Assembly (NCBI GenBank): GCA_003164475.1
Contig: PLTL01000265.1
Span: 1 to 11,997, forward strand
Source of the DNA: Candidatus Dormiibacterota bacterium
Lineage (GTDB): Bacteria > Chloroflexota > Dormibacteria > UBA8260 > Bog-877
Length of the DNA: 11,997 bases
Direction of reading: 5' to 3'
Part shown: in pieces, positions 6,995-11,997 of the stretch
How positions within the stretch are numbered: the first letter of the stretch is position 1
Layout of the letters: each line of letters opens with the position of its first letter
Notes under the pieces: generated by a model
What the model was told of the DNA's origin: nothing
Database searches by the model: none
Seen by the model: the letters and a program-made list of their open reading frames with translations, nothing else
Made by a program: the position numbers and the translations under genes

Positions 6995-7069
6995 TGGAGC
7001 CCAGGGCGGGGATTGAACCCGCGACCTCTTCCTTACCAAGGAAGCGCTCTACCACTGAGCTACCTGGGC
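6995..7069 (-). tRNA. tRNA-Thr (GGT)
   Basis: A full cloverleaf reads on the minus strand: acceptor GCCCAGG paired with CCTGGGC, D arm GCTC-AGTGGTA-GAGC, anticodon arm CTTCC-TTGGTAA-GGAAG with anticodon GGT, variable loop AGGTC, T arm GCGGG-TTCAATC-CCCGC, discriminator T and an encoded CCA (6997-6995). It lies one base after tRNA-Tyr and is probably co-transcribed with it. Its 3' end is the origin of the repeats at 2231, 3359 and 5784, as expected for an integration target. Confidence 0.97.
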
Positions 7070-7070
7070 G

Positions 7071-7154
7071 TGGGCGGGAAGGGATTCGAACCCCTGTAGG
7101 CTTAAAGCCTGCTGATCTACAGTCAGCCCCGTTTAACCACTTCGGTACCCGCCC
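7071..7154 (-). tRNA. tRNA-Tyr (GTA)
   Basis: A class II cloverleaf on the minus strand: acceptor GGGCGGG with CCCGCCC, anticodon arm GCTGA-CTGTAGA-TCAGC with anticodon GTA, a long variable arm (AGGCTTTAAGCCT), and T arm AGGGG-TTCGAAT-CCCTT with weaker pairing at the base. CCA is not encoded, unlike the neighbouring tRNA-Thr, so it would be added after transcription. It is the first gene of a Tyr-Thr tRNA operon. Confidence 0.96.
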
Positions 7155-7504
7155 GCGCCGGAGTATACCGAGGCCTGCCGGGTGGGCCGAAGTCGGCCCC
7201 CGATCTTGGAGCCGAAATCCACCGAGCGAAGCGGAACCGTCGGCTCCAGCGCCGCCGTCAGTTCCGAAGGTCCATCCCCTCACCTTCGGATACCGACGGG
7301 GCGGCCGGGACGAGCACCTGGCGACGCCACTCCCCACGGCTGGTCGACCCGGCCGCGCGGTCAAGTCGGCCTCGGGCCGATGCGGGCACAGGCCTGGCCG
7401 GCGGCCGGCCGGGACGAGCGGCCGGTGCCCCAGCCAGCCCCAGGACGTAACATCACCCTGGGGTTAGTTGTACTCGCGCGCCAGGCGCGGTCAAGGAGAC
7501 GGCA
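7155..7504. promoter_or_regulatory. 350-bp regulatory gap with several hairpins upstream of pspA-pspAA
   Basis: No gene is supported here, but the sequence is rich in perfect inverted repeats: TGGAGCCGA/TCGGCTCCA (7207-7215 with 7240-7248, 24-base loop), TCCGAAGG/CCTTCGGA (7263-7270 with 7283-7290, 12-base loop), CCGGCCG/CGGCCGG (7405-7411 with 7419-7425, 7-base loop) and CGCGC/GCGCG (7477-7481 with 7485-7489), the last ending just before the ribosome binding site. The gap must hold the pspA-pspAA promoter and its 5' leader. Some hairpins are expected by chance at this GC content, but the 9-bp and 8-bp stems are of mixed base content and less easily dismissed. Confidence 0.45.
7162..7167 (-). 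promoter_or_regulatory. -10 box of the tRNA-Tyr/tRNA-Thr operon
   Basis: On the minus strand TATACT (five of six consensus bases) lies seven bases before the mature tRNA-Tyr 5' end, so transcription would begin at or within a base or two of the mature end. A clear -35 is missing (the best is TTCGGC at an 18-base spacer). The -35 zone overlaps the inverted repeat GGGCCGA-AG-TCGGCCC (7184-7199). Confidence 0.6.
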
Positions 7505-8611
7505 ATGAGCATCATGCGACGGATGTCTGACCTGTTCCAGCAGAAGGCCAACAAGGTCCTGGATCGGGCAGAGGACCCGGTCGATGCGCTTGACCTTTCC
7601 TACCAGAAGCAGCTCGAAGCGCTCCAGCAGGTGAGGCGGAGCGTGGCCGAGGTACTCACCTCGGAGAAGCGCCTGGAGATTCAGGCAGCCCAGCTCCAGC
7701 AGACGCAGGACAAGTCCCAGGCCCAGGCCAAGCTGGCCCTCCAGCAGGGTCGCGAGGACCTGGCCCGGCTCGCGCTCACCCGCGCCCAGCAGGCCCAGGC
7801 CCAGTCGGACGGGATGCAGCAGCAGATCCAGCAGCTCAAGGAGCAGGAGCAGAAGCTGGAGGTGACGGCCCAGAAGCTCTCCGCCAAGGTCGAGGCCTTC
7901 CGGACCCAGCGGGAGACCATCAAAGCCCAGTACTCGGCGGCCAAGGCCTCAACTCAGATCGGTGAGGCGGTCACCGGCCTCTCCGAGCAGATGACCGATG
8001 TGAACCTGATGATGGAGCGGGCCCAGGACAAGACTCAGCAGATGCAGGCGCGCTCGGCCGCCATCGACTCCCTGGTCGACAGCGGCACCCTGGACACGAT
8101 CGGGGTCAGCTCCGGCGACGACATTGATCGGCAGCTCCAGGGCCAGCTCACCGACTCCCAGGTGGACGCCCAGCTGGCGGCTCTGAAGCAGGAGGTGCTG
8201 GCCGCGCCCGACGCGGCGCCGCGGATCGCGGCTCCCCCACCCTCCCCCACGGCGGCGCCGGCGCCGGCGGGCTCGCCCCCGGCCAGCGAATCTGATGCCG
8301 ACTCCATCGTGGTCCGGATCTCAGGTGAGGACCAGTTCCGGCTGAACATCGGCGAGCGCCCGCAGCTGGAGCCGCTTGACCGCGCCCTGGGCCAAGCCAT
8401 CGAGAGCCAGGACCAGGTCGCCTACGCCAAGGCCCTGGCCGACCTGCTCAACTTCGTGCGCGCCCATGGCACCAAGCTTCCCCCGGAATCGCTGGTCGCC
8501 TCCGATGTGGTCCTGCCCTCCGAGGACATGACCTTGGAGGAAGCCACCAAGCTGCTCTCGGACGACGGCAACGTGGTCCCGGCCGGCGGCGCAGCGGTCG
8601 CCAGGTCCTAG
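7505..8611 (+). CDS. pspA: PspA/IM30 family protein fused to a C-terminal PspAA domain
   Basis: A 368-residue phage-shock-protein A homolog. Residues 1-231 form the long PspA coiled-coil hairpin: amphipathic start MSIMRRMSDLFQQKANKVLD, the DPVDALDLSYQKQLEAL signature, Gln-rich heptads, then RTQRETIKAQYSAAKA and MTDVNLMMERAQDKT. A Pro/Ala linker (about 232-266) leads to a PspAA domain (267-359): DSIVVRISGEDQFRL, ALADLLNFVRAHGTKLP, ASDVVLPSEDMTLEEATKLLSDDG. PspAA is known as a PspA partner, often a separate small gene; here it is fused. PspA proteins are ESCRT-III-like and assemble on stressed or leaking cytoplasmic membrane. The start is supported by AAGGAG six bases before the ATG. The gene converges on pspAB with only 16 bases between stops. 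Confidence 0.93.
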   Translation: MSIMRRMSDLFQQKANKVLDRAEDPVDALDLSYQKQLEALQQVRRSVAEVLTSEKRLEIQAAQLQQTQDKSQAQAKLALQQGREDLARLALTRAQQAQAQSDGMQQQIQQLKEQEQKLEVTAQKLSAKVEAFRTQRETIKAQYSAAKASTQIGEAVTGLSEQMTDVNLMMERAQDKTQQMQARSAAIDSLVDSGTLDTIGVSSGDDIDRQLQGQLTDSQVDAQLAALKQEVLAAPDAAPRIAAPPPSPTAAPAPAGSPPASESDADSIVVRISGEDQFRLNIGERPQLEPLDRALGQAIESQDQVAYAKALADLLNFVRAHGTKLPPESLVASDVVLPSEDMTLEEATKLLSDDGNVVPAGGAAVARS

Positions 8612-8627
8612 AGCGCCGCCGCCTTGG

Positions 8628-9203
8628 TCAGACCGGCACGCCCCAGAGGGGGAACCAGGCGCTGAGGTCCGCCTCCACCGGGAGGTCGTCCTTGGCGATC
8701 GCCGCCAGCCGCATCTCCTCGCCGTTGTCCCGGCGGCGGTTCCCCGAGGGGACGAAGGGATAGAAGGTGCCCTGCTTGTAGCCGTAGATCCAGTAGACCT
8801 TGCCCTCACCTTGCCGGAAGGGGAACACCGCCGCCAGGAGGCAATCCCCCAGGCCGTCCGCGATCAGGCTCTCAGCCACCCCGTGCAGCGCGGCCAGGAG
8901 AGACTGGAACTCCGGGCCCTCGACCACCATCCACTCGAACCCGAGGTCGTCCTTGACCTCCTTCACCCTGAGGGCGTCGGCCGGGGCCGTCTGGTCCTGA
9001 ACTTCCAGCATGTCCGCCGTGTCCTTGGTGAGCTGCTGGAACCGACCCGACGGGAGCGCTTTGAAGAGCACCCCAACCCTTCCCGCCGGCTCCAACGACC
9101 CCTCCGTCTGCAGGGTGAGCACCGCGGTGCTCATGGCGAAGACCCGGTCCTCATTGGGCTTGGGGAGCCGCGTCCTTCCCATCAGCGAATCTAGGAAGCC
9201 CAA
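8628..9203 (-). CDS. pspAB: PspA-associated protein PspAB
   Basis: A 191-residue soluble protein with the PspAB hallmarks: start MGFLDSLMGRTRLPKPNED, a middle VKEVKDDLGFEWMVVEGPEF, then LLAALHGVAESLIADGLGDCLLAAVFPF and the conserved C-terminal WIYGYKQGTFYPFVPSG with RDNGEEMRLA. PspAB is a recurrent neighbour of PspA and HtpX in actinobacterial-type genomes; its biochemical role is unsettled. The start codon is TTG, supported by the family's invariant MGFLD beginning and a GAGGGG sequence seven bases upstream. That ribosome binding site lies directly upstream of the TTG and touches the htpX stop (12 bases between the genes), so translation is probably coupled to htpX. Confidence 0.9.
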   Translation of the reverse strand: MGFLDSLMGRTRLPKPNEDRVFAMSTAVLTLQTEGSLEPAGRVGVLFKALPSGRFQQLTKDTADMLEVQDQTAPADALRVKEVKDDLGFEWMVVEGPEFQSLLAALHGVAESLIADGLGDCLLAAVFPFRQGEGKVYWIYGYKQGTFYPFVPSGNRRRDNGEEMRLAAIAKDDLPVEADLSAWFPLWGVPV

Positions 9204-9215
9204 GAGAGATCCCCT

Positions 9216-10142
9216 CTAGCGGGAGAGCCGGGCCTCCAGGTCACGCAGCCGGGCCAGCCGGTGCTCCAGCGACGGGTGAGTGGAGAAGACCTCGGCCAGG
9301 CTGCCCTTTCCGGCGTGCAGCGCCGGGAAGATCATGAGGGCGTTGGCGGCCTGGACCTGGCGCAGATCGCGGCTGGGGATCCGGCTCATGCTGCCACTGA
9401 TCTTCTGCAGCGCTGAGGCCAGCTGGGCCGGCTCCTGCGTGATGACGGCCGATCCGCGGTCGGCCGCGTACTCCCGGTAGCGAGAGAGGGTCCGGATCAG
9501 GACAAAGCTGATCGCCCACACCACCGCCGCCACCAGGATGATCAGGATCATCCCCTCACCCTCATCCCTGGAGCGGCCCCGACCCAAGCCACCACCCATG
9601 CCACCGAAGCCACCGAACATCCCGAACCACATTCCCTGCTGCACGATCAGCGCGGCCACGGTGGCGAAGAAGCTTGCCATGGCCATCACCTTGACGTCCT
9701 TGTGGATGACGTGGCTCAGCTCGTGGGCCAGAACCGCCTCCAGCTCCTTGGGGTTGAGCTGGTTGAGGAGCCCCGTGGTGACCGCCACCACCGCATGCTT
9801 GGGGTTGCGCCCGGTCGCCAGCGCGTTGGGCACCTGGGAGGGGATCACCGCGACGGCGGGCATCGGCATCCCGGTGATCTGGCAGAGGCGCCCCACGATG
9901 TCGAAGAGCTCGGGCTGATCCTCGGCCAGCACCCGGTGGGCGTGCAGGCTGCTCAGAACCAATCTGTCGGAGTAGAAGTACTGCGCAATCAGCAGCACCG
10001 CCACCACCACCACGATCAGCGCGATCTGGACGTGGACCAGCAGCAGGACTCCGATGAAGGCCAGATAGACGACCGCCAGCAGGAAGAGGGCGAGGAACAT
10101 CCGGATCGTCAGACCGACGTCGGCGCCGAGCTTGCGTTGCAT
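9216..10142 (-). CDS. htpX: HtpX-like membrane zinc metalloprotease (M48)
   Basis: A 308-residue membrane protease of family M48B. The zinc motif HELSH is at residues 140-144 and the third ligand Glu at about 224, in SRYREYAADRGSA. Four hydrophobic segments are visible: about 11-30 and 38-54 before the catalytic domain, and about 154-171 and 197-217 between the zinc motif and the third ligand. A Gly/Met-rich loop (about 171-190) separates the last pair. The end carries FSTHPSLEHRLARL, typical of the family. HtpX degrades damaged membrane proteins, so pairing with PspA and PspAB fits envelope quality control. I chose the ATG at 10142 because it gives the usual family length and starts just before the first membrane segment; the open frame runs back to 10349 but that part is Pro/Arg-rich. 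htpX is the first gene of the htpX-pspAB operon. Confidence 0.95.
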   Translation of the reverse strand: MQRKLGADVGLTIRMFLALFLLAVVYLAFIGVLLLVHVQIALIVVVVAVLLIAQYFYSDRLVLSSLHAHRVLAEDQPELFDIVGRLCQITGMPMPAVAVIPSQVPNALATGRNPKHAVVAVTTGLLNQLNPKELEAVLAHELSHVIHKDVKVMAMASFFATVAALIVQQGMWFGMFGGFGGMGGGLGRGRSRDEGEGMILIILVAAVVWAISFVLIRTLSRYREYAADRGSAVITQEPAQLASALQKISGSMSRIPSRDLRQVQAANALMIFPALHAGKGSLAEVFSTHPSLEHRLARLRDLEARLSR

Positions 10143-10368
10143 ACCTGCACATATATACCCGTTTGGCCCGAATCCACGCTGCCCCAAGCGTCCTCCCCCA
10201 GGGGCCGGCCCGCACTGGCCCGGCCTCGCATGGGACTCGGCAGCATGGAGGGGCCGACACCCGGGGTCTGACGACCCCTCTCGGTGGGCCGCCTCGATCC
10301 GGGCGGGCGCTAACATGGCCGCTGCGGGCGCCGTGTCGCGCGGCCGCATCTAGAGGAGTTCCTCGCGC
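10143..10368. promoter_or_regulatory. Divergent promoter region between htpX and the second pspA
   Basis: This 226-bp gap must serve htpX (minus) and pspA paralog 2 (plus). On the htpX side the AT-rich run ATATATA (10151-10157) is a strong -10 candidate (TATATA on the minus strand) that would start transcription within a few bases of the ATG at 10142. On the other side TAACAT (10311-10316) is a possible -10 for pspA2 without a clear -35. A perfect hairpin, GGGGTC-TGAC-GACCCC, lies at 10263-10278 and could be an operator or leader element. Open frames crossing the gap look non-coding. Confidence 0.45.
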
Positions 10369-11193
10369 ATGCCTGTCGGGCTAGACGTACTGGTGGGTCT
10401 GGTGGTGCTGGCCCTGGCATCGCGGACCTCGGTGGGACGGCGGGCGGTGAGCATCTGCCAGCAGAAGATCTCCCACCTCCTCGACCGCGCCGAGAACCCG
10501 GTCGAGGCCCTTGACCTCTCCTACCAGAAGCAGCTCGAGGCACTCCAGCAGGTGAAGCGGGGAGTGGCCGAGGTGGTCATCTCGGAGAAGCGGCTGGAGA
10601 TCCAGGCCAGCCAGCTGCGCCAGAATCAGCAAAAGCTGCAGGGCCAGGCCAAGCTGGCGGTGCAGCAGGGCCGCGACGATCTGGCCCGACTGGCCCTCAC
10701 CCGCTCCCAGGCCGCCAAGGGCCAGCTGGAGTCCCTGGAGCAGCAGATTCAACAGCTGAAGGATCAGGAGCAGAAGCTGGAGCTGACATCCCAGCGACTC
10801 CAGTCCCGGGTGGAGTCCTTCCGCACCCAGCGGGACACCCTCAAAGCCCAGTACTCGGCAGCTCAGGCCTCAGCCAGGATTGGGGAGGCGGTGACCGGGA
10901 TCTCCAGCGACATGACCGACGTCAACCTGATGCTGGAACGGGCCCAGGACAAGACCACCCAGATGCAGGCCCGGGCGGCCGCCATCGACCAGCTGGTCTC
11001 GTCCGGAACCCTCGACGCGCTGGGAAGCCCAGGTGGAGACGACATCGACCGTCAGCTCCAGGCAGGAGTCCAGGGAGCTGCGGTAGAGTCGCAGCTCAGC
11101 CAGTTGCGCCAGGAGGTCCTGGCCGAGCCGGGTCGACAACAGCGTCTGGAAGGTGCAGAGGCGCCCCAGGACCCAAGTCAGAAGGGAGGATAG
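10369..11193 (+). CDS. Second PspA/IM30 paralog with hydrophobic N-terminal extension, no PspAA domain
   Basis: A 274-residue PspA homolog. From about residue 21 (SVGRRAVSICQQK) it lines up without gaps with residue 2 onward of the first PspA (SIMRRMSDLFQQK), and the coiled coil is about 70% alike by eye: DRAENPVEALDLSYQKQLEAL, RTQRDTLKAQYSAAQASARIGEAVTG, MTDVNLMLERAQDKTTQMQAR. It differs in two ways. Residues 1-20 add a hydrophobic helix (VGLDVLVGLVVLALAS) not found in standard PspA, and the protein stops after the coiled coil with no PspAA domain. The ATG at 10369 has GAGGAG ten bases upstream, so the extension is likely translated; a GTG at 10447 is an alternative. A membrane-tethered ESCRT-III-like subunit is the natural inference. 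The following membrane gene starts four bases after its stop. Confidence 0.88.
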   Translation: MPVGLDVLVGLVVLALASRTSVGRRAVSICQQKISHLLDRAENPVEALDLSYQKQLEALQQVKRGVAEVVISEKRLEIQASQLRQNQQKLQGQAKLAVQQGRDDLARLALTRSQAAKGQLESLEQQIQQLKDQEQKLELTSQRLQSRVESFRTQRDTLKAQYSAAQASARIGEAVTGISSDMTDVNLMLERAQDKTTQMQARAAAIDQLVSSGTLDALGSPGGDDIDRQLQAGVQGAAVESQLSQLRQEVLAEPGRQQRLEGAEAPQDPSQKGG

Positions 11194-11197
11194 CGGC

Positions 11198-11464
11198 GTG
11201 CTTCACCTGGTCGCCTTCATAGTCATCGGACTCGTCGTCGGTGCCATCTTCATCCGCAAGGCCCGGGCCCTGGCCGCGGTCATCCGGGTGGTCGGAGGTC
11301 TGGTCGGGTCACTGGCGGGCGGGTTCATCTCCCTGGCCGCCCTGGGCAGCAAGCAGACTAGTGGCAAGTACGGCTCACTGGTGGTGGCGCTGGTGGTCTC
11401 GGTGATCATCGCGGCCATCGCCGCCGCCCTCACCAACTCGATGGATGTCAGCGGCCGGCGCTGA
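11198..11464 (+). CDS. Small GlsB/YeaQ/YmgE-like stress membrane protein
   Basis: An 88-residue protein with three hydrophobic segments: about 3-18 (LVAFIVIGLVVGAIFI), 28-50 (IRVVGGLVGSLAGGFISLAAL) and 62-80 (LVVALVVSVIIAAIAAAL). The size, Gly-rich middle helix and layout suggest the GlsB/YeaQ/YmgE (transglycosylase-associated) family, which is small, stress-linked and of unknown mechanism; the match is by pattern, so moderate. The GTG at 11198 is chosen because AGGGAGGA lies seven bases upstream inside the end of pspA2, and an earlier frame start at 11153 would add a non-membrane stretch overlapping pspA2. The four-base gap implies co-transcription and coupled translation with pspA2. Confidence 0.65.
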   Translation: MLHLVAFIVIGLVVGAIFIRKARALAAVIRVVGGLVGSLAGGFISLAALGSKQTSGKYGSLVVALVVSVIIAAIAAALTNSMDVSGRR

Positions 11465-11470
11465 GTTCCT

Positions 11471-11486
11471 GCCCGGGTGACCGGGC
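11471..11486. terminator. Hairpin between converging genes, possible two-way terminator
   Basis: GCCCGG-GTGA-CCGGGC forms a perfect six-pair stem closed by a GNRA-type tetraloop, in the 26-base space between the stop of the small membrane protein (11464) and the stop of ribF (11491). There is no T run on either side, so it is not a standard intrinsic terminator. A second stem (CCCGG-CTA-CCGGG, 11486-11498) overlaps it. Confidence 0.45.
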
Positions 11487-11490
11487 CCGG

Positions 11491-11997
11491 CTACCGGGCT
11501 GCGCTCGCCAGGTATCCCGCGGCAGCCTCGGCATCCCGCGCCATCTGCTCGACCAGCTCGCGGTCGCTGGGGAAGGTCAGCTGTCCCCGCAGACGATGGA
11601 GAACGCTCACCAGCACCTCCCGACCGTAGAGGTCTCCGGGGTCCTCCAGACAGTGGACCTCGAAGGTCAGCCCCTCGCCACCGAAGTGGGGGCGCCGGCC
11701 GATGCTGCCCACGGCTCCCCGGCGGATCCCATCCTCGGCGGTCAGATCCATCACGAAGACCCCGTCAGGTGGCAGAGCCTGAACCGAGGAGAGCTGCAGG
11801 TTGGCGGTGGGGAAACCGAGCCCGTGGCCCAGACCCGCTCCGCGGACCACCGGCCCCAGCACCTGGGGGGGCCGTCCCAGCATCTCCCGGACCGCGTCCA
11901 GATCGCCTTGGCCCAGACGCTCGCGGATGGCCGAGCTGCTGATCTCGACCCCGTTCGAGGATCGAGGCTCGACCACCCGGACCCTGAACCCGGCGGA
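11491..11997 (-). CDS. ribF: Bifunctional riboflavin kinase/FAD synthetase RibF (3' part; 5' end beyond the window)
   Basis: The last 168 residues of RibF, open to the window edge with no start inside. It begins at the end of the FAD-synthetase (adenylyltransferase) domain with the conserved ISSSAIRERLGQGDLDAVRE segment, then the riboflavin kinase domain: GLGHGLGFPTANL (ATP-binding loop), PPDGVFVMDL, AVGSIGRRPHFGG, CLEDPGDLYGREV and the final LRGQLTFPSDRELVEQMARD. The intact protein makes FMN from riboflavin and then FAD, in the cytoplasm. It is a core gene, which supports placing the chromosomal backbone to the right of the tRNAs. The small membrane protein converges on it. Confidence 0.95.
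   Translation of the reverse strand, partial: SAGFRVRVVEPRSSNGVEISSSAIRERLGQGDLDAVREMLGRPPQVLGPVVRGAGLGHGLGFPTANLQLSSVQALPPDGVFVMDLTAEDGIRRGAVGSIGRRPHFGGEGLTFEVHCLEDPGDLYGREVLVSVLHRLRGQLTFPSDRELVEQMARDAEAAAGYLASAAR

Noticed and set aside
2218..7069. CRISPR array or classic integron
   Set aside because: Repeats are 1.1-2.4 kb apart, too far for CRISPR; no integron integrase or attC core motif is visible, and the repeats clearly derive from a tRNA.
6979..7467. Plus-strand open frame reading AGIEPATSSLPRKRSTTELPG and GIRTPVGLKPADLQSAPFNH
   Set aside because: These are well-known false proteins produced by reading antisense through tRNA-Thr and tRNA-Tyr; the tRNA structures are unambiguous.
9562..10271. 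Long open frames overlapping htpX in other frames on both strands
   Set aside because: Low-complexity Pro/Arg/His-rich sequences without motifs; HtpX is clear in its own frame.

Overview
High-GC bacterial DNA from a Terrabacteria-type lineage: an actinobacterium, or a Chloroflexota/Dormibacterota relative. The pointers are a phage-shock (PSP) set with PspAA, PspAB and HtpX, an F420-type PPOX protein, GTG/TTG starts and signs of leaderless transcription. I cannot fix the phylum from this window.

Two regions meet at a tRNA pair. Right of about 6995 is ordered, core-like chromosome: tRNA-Thr(GGT) and tRNA-Tyr(GTA) on the minus strand, a fused pspA-pspAA gene (+), a minus-strand htpX-pspAB operon, a second pspA paralog with an added hydrophobic N-terminus (+) followed at once by a small GlsB/YeaQ-like membrane protein (+), and the 3' part of ribF (minus). 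Membrane-stress functions fill 7505-11464. They appear to form one envelope-stress module arranged as a convergent pair plus a divergent pair.

Left of 6995 looks like an accessory island at the 3' end of tRNA-Thr. It holds an F420-type PPOX protein, a decayed glycosyltransferase piece, a CAP-domain lipoprotein, an unknown membrane protein, a PAS-PAS-GAF-EAL c-di-GMP phosphodiesterase and a MerR/GyrI-like drug-sensor regulator.

The main discovery is a set of three degenerate copies of the 3' half of tRNA-Thr, near 2231, 3359 and 5784, in the same orientation as the intact gene. They divide the island into single-gene modules: [membrane protein], [EAL protein], [MerR]. Identity to the intact tRNA falls with distance from it (41/44, 38/44, 34/42 by hand alignment), which fits serial insertion at one tRNA. 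The copies also share sequence the tRNA lacks, so they look like ends of related mobile modules and not independent tRNA duplications. No integrase is present, so the modules would be non-autonomous, tRNA-anchored single-gene cassettes.

Other points: a MerR-type self-operator with a 19-bp spacer giving a probable leaderless mRNA, several hairpins in the 350-bp gap before pspA-pspAA, and an AT-rich promoter-like site directly before htpX.
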